This document shows positions 27,798 to 36,412 of a stretch of 64,000 nucleotides of DNA, in pieces. The stretch is from Pseudotabrizicola sp. (GTDB lineage: Bacteria; Pseudomonadota; Alphaproteobacteria; Rhodobacterales; Rhodobacteraceae), in assembly GCF_030684215.1 (NCBI RefSeq), contig NZ_JAUXOV010000077.1, positions 124,001 through 188,000 of the forward strand, given 5' to 3'. Made by a program: the position numbers and the translations under genes. Within the stretch, counting starts at the first letter, position 1. Each line of letters opens with the position of its first letter. The notes beneath the pieces were generated by a model. That model was not told the DNA's origin. It made no database searches and saw nothing but the letters and a program-made list of their open reading frames with translations.

Positions 27798-28879
27798 TGT
27801 ATGTTGCGGTCAAGGGAGGCGAGCGGGCCATCGACAACGCCCACGCATGGCTGGCAGCAGAGCGCCGGGGTGATCCCTCTGTGCCAGAGCTGAGCGTCAC
27901 GCAAATTCGTGAGCAACTGAAGCTGGCCGTCAATCGTGTGATGGCAGAGGGGTCGCTTTACGACCCGGATCTTGCTGCGCTTGCGATCAAACAGGCGCGC
28001 GGCGACTTGATTGAAGCGGTGTTCCTGATTCGCGCCTATCGAACAACACTTCCCAGATTTGGCGCATCACAGCCCATCAGCACTGACGCCATGGCCGTTG
28101 ATCGCCGGGTCAGCGCAACGTTCAAAGACTTGCCGGGCGGGCAAATCCTTGGGCCAACATTCGACTACACCCATCGTCTGCTGGATTTCAAACTGGCGGC
28201 GGAAGGAGAAAGCCCGACGGCCCACACCGCCCCGGCAGATTCCGCCCCGGTCCCTCATGTGACAGAGTTCCTGAACCGGGATGGCCTGATCGAGACCGCA
28301 GAGCCATCTGACACCGCCCCCCCGGACCTGACCCGCGAGCCAATGGAGCTGCCCGCCGACCGCGCCTTGCGTTTGCAGGCTATTACGCGCGGTGATGAGG
28401 GATTTATCTTGTCGATGGCCTATTCGACGCAGCGCGGATATGGGCGCACCCATGCCTTCGTCGGCGAGTTGCGGATCGGCACGGTGTCTGTGTCGATGGA
28501 CATTCCAGAGCTTGGCTTCCCTATCGAGATTGGTGAAATCGAGGTGACAGAATGCGAAACGGTCAATCAGTTCAAAGGGTCAAAGACAGAGCCGCCCCAG
28601 TTCACGCGCGGCTACGGCCTTGTATTTGGCCAAAGCGAGCGCAAGGCGATTGCGATGTCTTTGGTGGACCGGGCCCTGCGCTGGAAAGAGTTGGGAGAAG
28701 ATTCCATCGGCGCCCCGGCTCAGGATGAGGAGTTCGTGCTGATGCATTGCGATAATATTCAGGCCACCGGATTTCTGGAGCATATCAAGCTGCCCCACTA
28801 CGTTGATTTTCAATCAGAGCTGGAGCTGGTCCGGCGATTGCGTGCCGAGGCGATGGCCGCACAGGAGGCCGCAGAATGA
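27797..28879 (+). CDS. phnI: C-P lyase core subunit PhnI
   Basis: A 360-residue PhnI, the nucleosidase-like subunit that displaces adenine from ATP during ribose-methylphosphonate triphosphate formation. Typical segments are MYVAVKGGERAI at the start, RAYRTTLPRFG, and YSTQRGYGRTHAF towards the middle, with the GELRIG and DIPELGF pieces after it. Length is normal. Start and stop overlap phnH and phnJ by 1 and 4 bp. Confidence 0.95.
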   Translation: MYVAVKGGERAIDNAHAWLAAERRGDPSVPELSVTQIREQLKLAVNRVMAEGSLYDPDLAALAIKQARGDLIEAVFLIRAYRTTLPRFGASQPISTDAMAVDRRVSATFKDLPGGQILGPTFDYTHRLLDFKLAAEGESPTAHTAPADSAPVPHVTEFLNRDGLIETAEPSDTAPPDLTREPMELPADRALRLQAITRGDEGFILSMAYSTQRGYGRTHAFVGELRIGTVSVSMDIPELGFPIEIGEIEVTECETVNQFKGSKTEPPQFTRGYGLVFGQSERKAIAMSLVDRALRWKELGEDSIGAPAQDEEFVLMHCDNIQATGFLEHIKLPHYVDFQSELELVRRLRAEAMAAQEAAE

Positions 28880-29766
28880 CCGCCCTGACCCAAGACCCAG
28901 CCTATAACTTCGCCTACCTGGACGAACAGACCAAGCGGATGATCCGTCGCGCAATCCTGAAGGCAATTGCCGTGCCGGGATATCAGGTGCCGTTTGCCAG
29001 TCGAGAAATGCCAATGCCCTATGGCTGGGGCACGGGTGGTGTGCAGGTGACTGCCGCCTGCCTGACGCCCGATGATGTTCTCAAAGTGATCGACCAAGGG
29101 GCAGACGACACCACAAACGCCGTCAGCATCCGCAAGTTTTTTCAGCGGACCGCCGGCGTTGCCGCAACCGAGGCGACAGCAGATGCAACCGTGATTCAAA
29201 CCCGGCATCGCATCCCTGAGGTGCCGCTGCACGAAGGGCAGATCCTTGTGTATCAAGTGCCGATCCCCGAACCCCTGCGCTTTCTGGAGCCACGCGAAGC
29301 AGAGACCCGCAAGATGCACGAGTTGGAAGAATACGGTCTTATGCATGTGAAGCTATACGAAGACATCGCGCGTCACGGCCAGATTGCCACCAGCTATGCC
29401 TATCCGGTCAAGGTCGAGGGGCGCTATGTCATGGACCCCTCACCCATACCAAAATTCGATAACCCAAAACTGGGGGGCTGTCCGGCCATTCAGATCTTTG
29501 GGGCGGGACGCGAACAGCGGATCTACGCCCTGCCACCCTATACCGCGGTAGTGAGTCTGGATTTCGACGATCACCCCTTTACCGCATCCAAGGCACCGCA
29601 CGACTGCGACTTGTGCGGCGCCGATGAAAGTTATCTGGATGAGGTGATTATCGATGACGCTGGAGGACGAATGTTTGTCTGTTCCGACACCGACTTTTGT
29701 GCTGGGCGGCAAACGGCAGGCCATCGCGGGCGATTATCACCCAAAGCCGCCGGAAAGGGAATGTGA
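28876..29766 (+). CDS. phnJ: C-P lyase PhnJ (radical SAM, carbon-phosphorus bond cleavage)
   Basis: A 296-residue PhnJ, the radical SAM subunit that cuts the C-P bond of ribose 1-methylphosphonate 5-phosphate. The metal-binding cysteines are Cys244, Cys247, Cys269 and Cys275 in the C-x2-C-x21-C-x5-C pattern; three bind the [4Fe-4S] cluster and one forms the thiyl radical in characterised PhnJ. All four are intact, so the enzyme should work. It starts in an ATGA overlap with phnI and its TGA overlaps the phnK ATG (TGATG). Confidence 0.97.
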   Translation: MTALTQDPAYNFAYLDEQTKRMIRRAILKAIAVPGYQVPFASREMPMPYGWGTGGVQVTAACLTPDDVLKVIDQGADDTTNAVSIRKFFQRTAGVAATEATADATVIQTRHRIPEVPLHEGQILVYQVPIPEPLRFLEPREAETRKMHELEEYGLMHVKLYEDIARHGQIATSYAYPVKVEGRYVMDPSPIPKFDNPKLGGCPAIQIFGAGREQRIYALPPYTAVVSLDFDDHPFTASKAPHDCDLCGADESYLDEVIIDDAGGRMFVCSDTDFCAGRQTAGHRGRLSPKAAGKGM

Positions 29767-30560
29767 TGGGGGTCATAGATATGACTGTGCAAAACCTGGG
29801 GCTGGATCGGCCTTTGTTGACCGTCAACACCCTGACCAAACGCTACGGCATACGGATTGGCTGTGCAGATGTGTCTTTTGACCTCTTCCCCGGCGAGGTG
29901 ATTGGGATTGTCGGCGAGAGCGGATCTGGGAAATCAACCTTGCTGTCGTGCCTTGCCGGGCATTTGCAGCCCGATCTGGGGCGGGTAACCTATTGCGGCC
30001 GCGATGTTTTGGCCATGCCCGAGACGGAGCGCAGGCGGCTTTCCCGCACAGAATGGGCCTATGTTCACCAAAACCCACGCGACGGCTTGCGTATGGGGGT
30101 CAGTGCGGGCGGTAACGTTGGCGAGCGGCTGATGGCCGTCGGCGCCCGCCACTATGGCAGCATCCGCGACACGGCAACAGACTGGCTTGGCCGCGTGGAA
30201 ATTGCAGCCGATCGGATAGACGAACGACCAAGCGCTTTTTCCGGCGGCATGCAGCAGCGGTTGCAGATTGCGCGCAATCTGGTGACCGCGCCACGGCTGG
30301 TGTTCATGGACGAACCGACCGGGGGACTTGATGTCAGCGTACAAGCGCGGTTGCTGGACCTGCTGCGTGGGCTGGTGCGAGATCTGGGTCTGTCGGCAAT
30401 CATCGTAACACATGATCTGGCTGTTGTGAGGTTGCTGGCTGACCGATTGATGGTCATGAAAGGCGGGCGCGTGGTAGAGCAGGGCTTGACCGATCAGGTG
30501 CTGGACGATCCGCAGGACGCCTATACCCAGCTTCTGGTCTCCTCTGTCTTGCAGGTGTGA
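29766..30560 (+). CDS. phnK: C-P lyase ABC-type ATPase PhnK
   Basis: A 264-residue ATPase that docks on PhnJ in the core complex and is not a transporter subunit. It has Walker A GESGSGKST, signature FSGGMQQRLQ and Walker B LVFMDEPTGGLD. The ATG at 29766 overlaps the phnJ stop and is preceded by AAAGGGA; an ATG at 29781 is possible. Three bases later an unrelated CorA-type gene begins, splitting phnK from phnL. Confidence 0.93.
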   Translation: MGVIDMTVQNLGLDRPLLTVNTLTKRYGIRIGCADVSFDLFPGEVIGIVGESGSGKSTLLSCLAGHLQPDLGRVTYCGRDVLAMPETERRRLSRTEWAYVHQNPRDGLRMGVSAGGNVGERLMAVGARHYGSIRDTATDWLGRVEIAADRIDERPSAFSGGMQQRLQIARNLVTAPRLVFMDEPTGGLDVSVQARLLDLLRGLVRDLGLSAIIVTHDLAVVRLLADRLMVMKGGRVVEQGLTDQVLDDPQDAYTQLLVSSVLQV

Positions 30561-30563
30561 CCT

Positions 30564-31523
30564 ATGCTCTTTGCCTATCGCCCGACTGATACGAAACTTG
30601 AAAAACTGCCAAATGATGGCTCGCTGGACGAGGCGGTATGGATCGACCTTTACCAGCCGCTGGACGCTCAGGTGCTGGCGGCGCAGGCCATGGGCATCGA
30701 GGTGCCGACCCTTGCCGATATGGAGGAGATCGAAATCTCTAACCGGCTGTATCGCGAAAACGGCTTCGATTACATGACTGTAGTGCTGCCGGGCATGTCG
30801 GAAACCAACGAACCAATCTCGGGGCCTGTGACCTTTATCATGACCCCGGAGCGTCTGTTCACGGTGCGCCACCATGCGCCACGACCCTTCACCACATACC
30901 CCGAGCGGGCCAACAAGGTGGGGCCGGGCTGCACCGACAGCGCGCGCCTGTTCCTGAGCCTGCTGGAGGAAGTGACCGGTCGACTGGCCGATCTGCTGGA
31001 AGGGTCGGGGCGGGCACTCGATGCGCTGGCACGCGAGGTTTACAGTGAGACCGGGACCACAGATGCCGCCCAACTGCAGGGCGCGCTGCGCCGCACAGGT
31101 CGCGAAGGCGAACAAATTGCCCGTGTGCGGCTGTCATTGCTGACCATCGAACGCGCGGTGAGCTATTTTGGCCAAAGCCTGACGACCGAGCATCGCGGGA
31201 CCGCGCTAAAAGGCCCCGTGAAGGGCTTGATGCGAGATCTGCATGCGCTGGAGGTTCATGCCGATCATCTGTCGGCGCGCGTGGCGCTGGCCAGCGACTC
31301 GACGATGGGCATGATCAATCTGAGCCAGAGCCAGACCATCAAGATCGTATCCGTCGTGGCAGTGGTGTTCCTGCCACCTACAGTGATCGCAAGCGCTTAT
31401 GGCATGAACTTCGAGGTCATGCCCGAATTGCAATGGACGCTCGGCTATCCGATGGCGCTGAGCATGATGGTGGCCTCGGCAGTGGGCACCTATCTTTTCT
31501 TCAAATGGAGGCGCTGGCTATGA
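30564..31523 (+). CDS. CorA-family divalent cation channel, embedded in the phn operon
   Basis: A 319-residue CorA-type protein. The large N-terminal cytoplasmic region (~1-255) is followed by two C-terminal membrane helices; the diagnostic YGMNF motif closes the first. The family makes pentameric Mg2+ (or Co2+/Ni2+) channels in the inner membrane. The gene starts 3 bp after phnK and overlaps phnL by ATGA, so it is a true operon member and not a late insertion with its own promoter. Why a cation channel would be made with C-P lyase is unknown; ATP-dependent PhnK/L/N and the metal-dependent PhnM need Mg2+ or other metals, but that link is inference. Confidence 0.88.
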   Translation: MLFAYRPTDTKLEKLPNDGSLDEAVWIDLYQPLDAQVLAAQAMGIEVPTLADMEEIEISNRLYRENGFDYMTVVLPGMSETNEPISGPVTFIMTPERLFTVRHHAPRPFTTYPERANKVGPGCTDSARLFLSLLEEVTGRLADLLEGSGRALDALAREVYSETGTTDAAQLQGALRRTGREGEQIARVRLSLLTIERAVSYFGQSLTTEHRGTALKGPVKGLMRDLHALEVHADHLSARVALASDSTMGMINLSQSQTIKIVSVVAVVFLPPTVIASAYGMNFEVMPELQWTLGYPMALSMMVASAVGTYLFFKWRRWL

Positions 31524-32212
31524 CAGCGATGATCGAAATTTCCGACCTGTCCAAGGCATTCATCCTGCACAATCAGGGCGGGGCAGTAATACCGGTGATG
31601 GCAGGGGCGGCGTTGCAGGTGGCGGCAGGCGAATGCGTTGGCCTGACCGGGCAATCGGGCGCCGGCAAATCAACGCTGATGCGGATGGTGTATGGCAATT
31701 ACCTGACGGCCGGGGGCCGGCTGCTGGTGGCCGGAACGGATGTGGCGCAGGCCGCGCCACGTGACATCATCGCCCTGCGACGGAATACTCTGGGCTATGT
31801 CAGCCAGTTTCTGCGGGTGGTGCCACGTGTGCCGACAGTGGATGTGGTCGCCGAACCACTGCTGCGGTTGGGTATGCACCCCACAAAGGCGAGGGCGAGG
31901 GCTGAAGATCTGCTGTCGCGACTGAATATCCCAACCCGGCTTTGGCCCTTGTCGCCCACCACATTTTCGGGCGGTGAGCAACAACGCGTTAACATTGCGC
32001 GCGGCTTTGCCCACACCTTTCCGGTTCTGCTACTGGATGAGCCGACAGCCAGCCTCGACGCCGCAAACCGCGACGTGGTGCTGACCCTGATCGAGGAAGC
32101 CAAGGCGCGGGGCGCGGCGATCCTTGGGATTTTTCACGACGAAGGCGCGCGGGCGCGGGTCTGTGACCGCTTGGTGGATGTGACCGGGTTTACGCCGGGC
32201 CTTGCCGCATGA
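31520..32212 (+). CDS. phnL: C-P lyase ABC-type ATPase PhnL
   Basis: A 230-residue ATPase paralogous to PhnK. It has Walker A GQSGAGKST, signature FSGGEQQRVN and Walker B LLLDEPTASLD. It is needed with PhnGHI for coupling phosphonate to ribose and can cap the PhnK-bound complex. The ATG at 31520 overlaps the corA stop; the frame upstream to 31433 is inside corA. Overlaps phnN by 4 bp. Confidence 0.94.
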   Translation: MTAMIEISDLSKAFILHNQGGAVIPVMAGAALQVAAGECVGLTGQSGAGKSTLMRMVYGNYLTAGGRLLVAGTDVAQAAPRDIIALRRNTLGYVSQFLRVVPRVPTVDVVAEPLLRLGMHPTKARARAEDLLSRLNIPTRLWPLSPTTFSGGEQQRVNIARGFAHTFPVLLLDEPTASLDAANRDVVLTLIEEAKARGAAILGIFHDEGARARVCDRLVDVTGFTPGLAA

Positions 32213-32739
32213 TCTTTGCCGTTGTTGGCCCATCGGGCGCTGGAAAGGACACGCTGATCGCAGGTGCCTGTGCCTTGTATCCTGAGCTTCAGCTGGTGCG
32301 CCGGGTGATCACACGGCCTGCAGATGCAGGTGGAGAAGATTTCGAAGGCGTGACCGAGGCGCAGTTTCTGCGGCGTCGCGCAATGGGTGAATTCGCACTG
32401 GACTGGCAGGCACATGGGCTTTGGTATGGTATACCAAAACAACACCTAACAGCAAACGGGCCAATCTTGTTCAACGGCTCTCGCGCTGCACTTATGGCCG
32501 CGATGGCGCTTATGCCGGATCTGGTGGTTATTCTTGTCACAGCCCCGGCCGAGGTTCTGGCCATGCGATTGGCTGCGCGGGGGCGTGAATGCGTGGAAGA
32601 CGTGCGCGCAAGACTGGAGCGGGCCGGGTTTGCGCTGCCTGACGGGATTGTCCCACGGATTGTGGTGAATGACAGCAGCCCGGACATAGGTGTTGCCCGC
32701 TTTCTTGCTGCGCTCTACCCGCCTAATGGGAAACGGTGA
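32209..32739 (+). CDS. phnN: Ribose 1,5-bisphosphate phosphokinase
   Basis: A 176-residue kinase that makes PRPP from ribose 1,5-bisphosphate, the salvage end of the C-P lyase route. The P-loop GPSGAGKDT at residues 7-15 and the guanylate-kinase-like fold are clear. ATGA overlap with phnL. Its last 25 bp overlap the 3' end of the convergent DUF1045 gene. Confidence 0.93.
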   Translation: MIFAVVGPSGAGKDTLIAGACALYPELQLVRRVITRPADAGGEDFEGVTEAQFLRRRAMGEFALDWQAHGLWYGIPKQHLTANGPILFNGSRAALMAAMALMPDLVVILVTAPAEVLAMRLAARGRECVEDVRARLERAGFALPDGIVPRIVVNDSSPDIGVARFLAALYPPNGKR

Positions 32740-33404
32740 AGCAGATGAAAGAGGCCCTGCGCATCCTCACCAAACAGGCAGAGATCATCGACGCGAAAGG
32801 GGCTTGGCAGCACCGGCGCAAGATATGCGGACAACGCAGCCGCTGTGTTTTCGGCATGCTGGGGCGCAAGGCGGTTGGTGAGTGTCAGATGAAAATGGAA
32901 CTCATCCATCACATGCGGGTAGCCCCATTCATCAAGCAACGCGCGCTGATGGTCCGAGAGCGACTCGGGGCGACGCCGCGACCGCTCTTCCGGGCTGAGC
33001 GGCGCGCGCAGGGGGTTGGTTGCACGCACAACCTTTGCCGCGAGGTGGTTCAGGTCGGCCAGATCACCAGATGGGATGAGGGCAAGAAAGCCGTGGAGGT
33101 TTTCAACGCGCAGCCCATCACAGACCGCTGGCGAAAGCCCCGTCGAGAGAGCGCGAACCGTGTGGACAACAGCATCGGGCGACAGCGAGGGCGCAAGCCG
33201 GAATGGCGCGCGGATTGTTCCATGAAAGCCATATTTGCGCGGCTCGGCGGTCAATTCAGACAAGGGCGCGTGCAGGCCGGGAAGGGCCGGCTGTGGCACG
33301 GACAGGCCCGATACGCTGTCCCAACCCAAAAGCGCGGCCGTTGCATCGGCAAACGCTCCGGGGCGCGGCGCGAAATAGACGGCGAAACGATTCATCTGAT
33401 CCAT
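32715..33404 (-). CDS. DUF1045 phosphonate-locus protein with 2H-phosphoesterase motifs
   Basis: A ~229-residue protein of the DUF1045 family found with C-P lyase genes. Two H-x-[ST]-like motifs are visible: HGTI in the first third and HFHLTLT in the last third, the paired active-site histidines of 2H phosphoesterases, which act on cyclic or RNA phosphodiesters. FAVYFAPRPG is the family N-terminus. I placed the start at ATG 33402-33404. ATG 33393-33395 and ATG 33453-33455 are alternatives; the last has an AAGGGG site but adds 17 residues. It lies opposite to phnN and phnM and overlaps the phnN end. Its reaction is not established; it may hydrolyse the cyclic ribose phosphate that PhnP handles elsewhere. 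Confidence 0.85.
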   Translation of the reverse strand: MDQMNRFAVYFAPRPGAFADATAALLGWDSVSGLSVPQPALPGLHAPLSELTAEPRKYGFHGTIRAPFRLAPSLSPDAVVHTVRALSTGLSPAVCDGLRVENLHGFLALIPSGDLADLNHLAAKVVRATNPLRAPLSPEERSRRRPESLSDHQRALLDEWGYPHVMDEFHFHLTLTNRLAPQHAENTAAALSAYLAPVLPSPFRVDDLCLFGEDAQGLFHLLHRFPLGG

Positions 33405-33424
33405 GGCGACGGCATAAGGTGGAA

Positions 33425-33442
33425 TTGTCACACAAGCGTGAC
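33425..33442 (+). promoter_or_regulatory. PHO-box-like direct repeat upstream of phnM
   Basis: TTGTCAC-ACAA-GCGTGAC has the 7-4-7 layout with 11-bp period of a PhoB site, 54 bp before the phnM start. The second half is a poor match. It also forms an inverted pair (GTCAC and GTGAC). Function is speculative. Confidence 0.3.
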
Positions 33443-33496
33443 GCTTCCGTGTCATTGCACCCCTTGCCCCACGGATCGCAAGACAGGACTTGAAAC

Positions 33497-34639
33497 ATGA
33501 CGGATGTAATCCTTGAAAATGCCATGCTGGTGTTGCCTGACGGGGTGCGCAGAGGCTCTGTTCGCATGAAAGAGGGCGTGATTGTTGATATCAGCGACAG
33601 CCCCAGCCGCGTGGCAGGCGTGGTGGATTGTGAAGGCGATCTGGTGATGCCGGGGCTGATCGAGTTGCACACAGACAATCTGGAGCGCCATATCGAACCT
33701 CGGCCAAAGGTAAACTGGCCCCATCAGGCGGCGATCATTGCACATGATGCAGAACTGGCAAGCGTTGGGATTACGACAGTGTTTGACGCCCTGCGGGTCG
33801 GGTCGGTGACATCAAACGCAAAGGCGAACTACGGCGAATATGCCCGCGCGCTGGCCGATGAGATTCTGGACCTGAGGAGCCGCGGCGCGCTTCGGATCAG
33901 CCACTTTCTGCACCTGAGGGCTGAAGTGTGTTCGGAAACGTTGGTCAGCGAAATGGCAAAGTTCGGGCCGGAAGACCGGATCGGCATCGTCAGCTTGATG
34001 GACCATACACCGGGAGAACGGCAGTTCCGGGATGTTTCGAAATTGAGGGACTATGTTTGCGGCAAACACGGTCTGACAGACGAAGGTTTTGATGACCACG
34101 TTGCCAGCCAGCGTGCGCTGCGCGACAGGCTGGGCGCGCTGCATGAGGCAACGGCCGTGGCAGAATCTCGGCGCTATGGCGCAACTTTGGCCAGCCATGA
34201 CGATACGACAACATCGCAGGTGGCGGCGTCGGCTAGTCATGGCGTAACCTTTGCCGAGTTTCCCACGACTGTAGAGGCGGCAAAGGCCTGTGTGCAGCAC
34301 GGCATCAAGGTGATGATGGGTGCGCCGAACCTGATCCGGGGCGGCTCTCATTCGGGTAATGTGGCGGCAAGCACATTGGCAGAGGCCGATCTGCTGGATA
34401 TCGTCTCTTCGGATTATGTGCCGTCGTCTCTGCTGTCTGCGGCTTTGCTGCTGGGGGATCTGTGGGGCGACATTGCGCGCGGCGTGCAGACCGTGACACG
34501 CGCCCCCGCTCTGGCGACCGGCCTGACGGACCGCGGACAACTCGCCGTGGGCGCGCGGGCCGATGTGCTTCGGGTCAAGCGGATTTCCGGAGCAGCTGCT
34601 GTGCACGGAACTTGGGTCATGGGGAACAGGGTGGCCTGA
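33497..34639 (+). CDS. phnM: Ribose 1-methylphosphonate 5-triphosphate diphosphohydrolase
   Basis: A 380-residue metal-dependent hydrolase of the amidohydrolase fold. It removes pyrophosphate from the ribose-phosphonate triphosphate to give the substrate of PhnJ. GLIELHTDNLERH holds the first metal ligands and SHDDTT a later one; FPTTVEAA and MGAPNLIRGGSHSGN are family markers. It starts 92 bp from the divergent DUF1045 gene, so it probably has its own promoter and is not part of the phnG-N transcript. A hairpin spans its stop codon. Confidence 0.95.
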   Translation: MTDVILENAMLVLPDGVRRGSVRMKEGVIVDISDSPSRVAGVVDCEGDLVMPGLIELHTDNLERHIEPRPKVNWPHQAAIIAHDAELASVGITTVFDALRVGSVTSNAKANYGEYARALADEILDLRSRGALRISHFLHLRAEVCSETLVSEMAKFGPEDRIGIVSLMDHTPGERQFRDVSKLRDYVCGKHGLTDEGFDDHVASQRALRDRLGALHEATAVAESRRYGATLASHDDTTTSQVAASASHGVTFAEFPTTVEAAKACVQHGIKVMMGAPNLIRGGSHSGNVAASTLAEADLLDIVSSDYVPSSLLSAALLLGDLWGDIARGVQTVTRAPALATGLTDRGQLAVGARADVLRVKRISGAAAVHGTWVMGNRVA

Positions 34640-34650
34640 GACGGCCACCC
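34629..34650 (+). terminator. Hairpin across the phnM stop codon
   Basis: GGGTGGCC and GGCCACCC form an 8-bp stem with the TGA in the 6-base loop. No T-run follows, so it may be a weak or Rho-assisted terminator between phnM and the convergent grpE. Confidence 0.45.
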
Positions 34651-34663
34651 CGATCCGCTAGGA

Positions 34664-35197
34664 TCAGGACGCAGGCATGGATGACACGCCGACCTGTGCC
34701 GGACGCAACAGGCGATCATGCAGCATGAACCCGTCTGTCATCACCTGAATGATATGGCCAGCCTTTGTGCCGGGAACCGGGGCTTCGAACATGGCCTGAT
34801 GCAGCTGCGGGTCAAACGTATCGCCCGGCGCTGGGGAAATTGGCGTCATGCCGTGTTTGGTCATGACATTTGTCAGTTCCCGCAGTGTCAGCTCCACCCC
34901 CTCGATCAGCGCAGAGGCTTGTGTGCGGGTTTCATCTGTTGCCGCCTCAAGCGCGCGATTCAGGTTGTCGAACACTGGCAGCAAATCGCGGGCCAGACGG
35001 GTGCTGCCATATTGCTCGGCTTCACGACGATCACGATCGGCGCGCTTGCGTGCGTTCTCAGCATCTGCAAGAGCACGCATGAAGCGATCACGAAGTTCGT
35101 CGCGCTCTGCGCGCAAAGCGTCCAGCTCTTCGGCTTCGATGAATTCCTCGATCTCGTCGATCTCAATGTTCTCGGGGCTCGGATTTTCCTGCGCCAT
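34664..35197 (-). CDS. grpE: Nucleotide exchange factor GrpE
   Basis: A 177-residue GrpE, which releases ADP from DnaK. The charged helical N-terminal half (~10-90, coiled coil) is followed by a beta-rich domain with the family end VMTDGFMLHDRLLRPAQVGVS (seen from GHIIQVM onward). It lies 32 bp downstream of hrcA, in the usual hrcA-grpE order. dnaK/dnaJ are not in the window. Confidence 0.95.
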   Translation of the reverse strand: MAQENPSPENIEIDEIEEFIEAEELDALRAERDELRDRFMRALADAENARKRADRDRREAEQYGSTRLARDLLPVFDNLNRALEAATDETRTQASALIEGVELTLRELTNVMTKHGMTPISPAPGDTFDPQLHQAMFEAPVPGTKAGHIIQVMTDGFMLHDRLLRPAQVGVSSMPAS

Positions 35198-35229
35198 CTT
35201 TTGTCTTCCTTGCTCTTACGTTCGGGCGA

Positions 35230-36300
35230 TCATCCCTTGCCGCGATCGGACACCAGGCGCCCGAGAAGCTGCGCCGTGTAATCGACGATTGGAACGATAC
35301 GTCCGTAGTTGAGACGCGTCGGACCAATGACGCCAACGGCACCGATGATCTTACGATCAGCGTTCATATAGGGAGAGACCACCAGAGAGGAACCCGAAAG
35401 TGAGAAAAGCTTGTTCTCTGAACCGATAAAAATGCGCACACCGTCGCCCGCCTCGGTCAATTCAAGGAAGTCTGAGATGTCACGCTTGCGTTCCAGATCG
35501 TCAAAGAGGCTGCGGATGCGGTCAATCTCTTGCCCTTCGGTCGCGCCTTCCAGCAGATTGGCACGGCCCCGGACGATCAACCTCTCTCCCTGTTCACCGC
35601 CATTTTCCCAGATCGCAAGCCCGCTCTCGACCAGTTCGCGAGCAAGCACGTCAATTTCCTGCCGATGCCTGGCGATATCCTGGGTCATTGTCCGACGCAG
35701 GTCAGACAGCGTGCGTCCCCCGGCAAGAGCATTCAGAAAGTTTGCGGCCTCTCGCATAGAGGACGGAGTCTGACCGGCGGGCGGCGTGAACAGGCGGTTC
35801 TCGACATGCCCATCGGCAAAAACCAGAACCACAAGCGCGCGATCAGGAGACAGGCTGACAAACTCGATATGTTTGATTGGGGCTTCATGCTTTGGCGAAA
35901 GAACAAGGCTGGCACCGCGTGTAATGCCTGACAGGGTGGAGCCAACCTGATCCAGCAAGGTGGCCACATCGCGATCTGAATCGCCAAGGGTTGCGTCGAT
36001 CCGCTCCTGGTCTTCTTTTGCGACAGTTCCGACTTCGAGCAGGCCGTCAACAAACATCCGCAAGCCACGCTGTGTTGGGATGCGCCCCGCAGAAACATGG
36101 GGGCTGTCGAGCAGGCCGAGAAACTCCAGATCCTGCATTACGTTGCGGATCGTGGCGGCAGACACCTTTTCTGTCATGGTGCGCGACAGACTGCGGGAGC
36201 CCATCGGCTCGCCCGAGGTCAGATACCCCTCAACCACACGCCGGAACACTTCCCGAGAGCGGTCATTCATCTCTGCGAGTAAATTTGCGCCGTCGCTCAT
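35230..36300 (-). CDS. hrcA: Heat-inducible transcription repressor HrcA
   Basis: A 356-residue HrcA. An N-terminal winged helix (about 10-90; SRSLSRTM and ATIRNVMQDLE are the recognisable parts) precedes a GAF-like dimer domain that ends with VIGPTRLNYGRIVPIVDYT. It represses groE-type chaperone genes through CIRCE elements and is kept active by GroEL. The ATG at 36298-36300 has AAAGGGAG upstream. I see no CIRCE element upstream of hrcA or elsewhere here. Cotranscribed with grpE. Confidence 0.94.
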   Translation of the reverse strand: MSDGANLLAEMNDRSREVFRRVVEGYLTSGEPMGSRSLSRTMTEKVSAATIRNVMQDLEFLGLLDSPHVSAGRIPTQRGLRMFVDGLLEVGTVAKEDQERIDATLGDSDRDVATLLDQVGSTLSGITRGASLVLSPKHEAPIKHIEFVSLSPDRALVVLVFADGHVENRLFTPPAGQTPSSMREAANFLNALAGGRTLSDLRRTMTQDIARHRQEIDVLARELVESGLAIWENGGEQGERLIVRGRANLLEGATEGQEIDRIRSLFDDLERKRDISDFLELTEAGDGVRIFIGSENKLFSLSGSSLVVSPYMNADRKIIGAVGVIGPTRLNYGRIVPIVDYTAQLLGRLVSDRGKG

Positions 36301-36412
36301 TTGAGACTCCCTTTGGATCGCCAGAGTATTCCGATCAGCGCAATGGTCAATCGGGGTTGCATCAGACCCATCGGGACGCATATCTGGCTCCTATTCATGG
36401 AAAGGAACAAAG

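Noticed and set aside
34664-36412. CIRCE element expected with hrcA
   Set aside because: No TTAGCACTC-N9-GAGTGCTAA-type repeat was found upstream of hrcA or grpE; HrcA probably acts on groE elsewhere.
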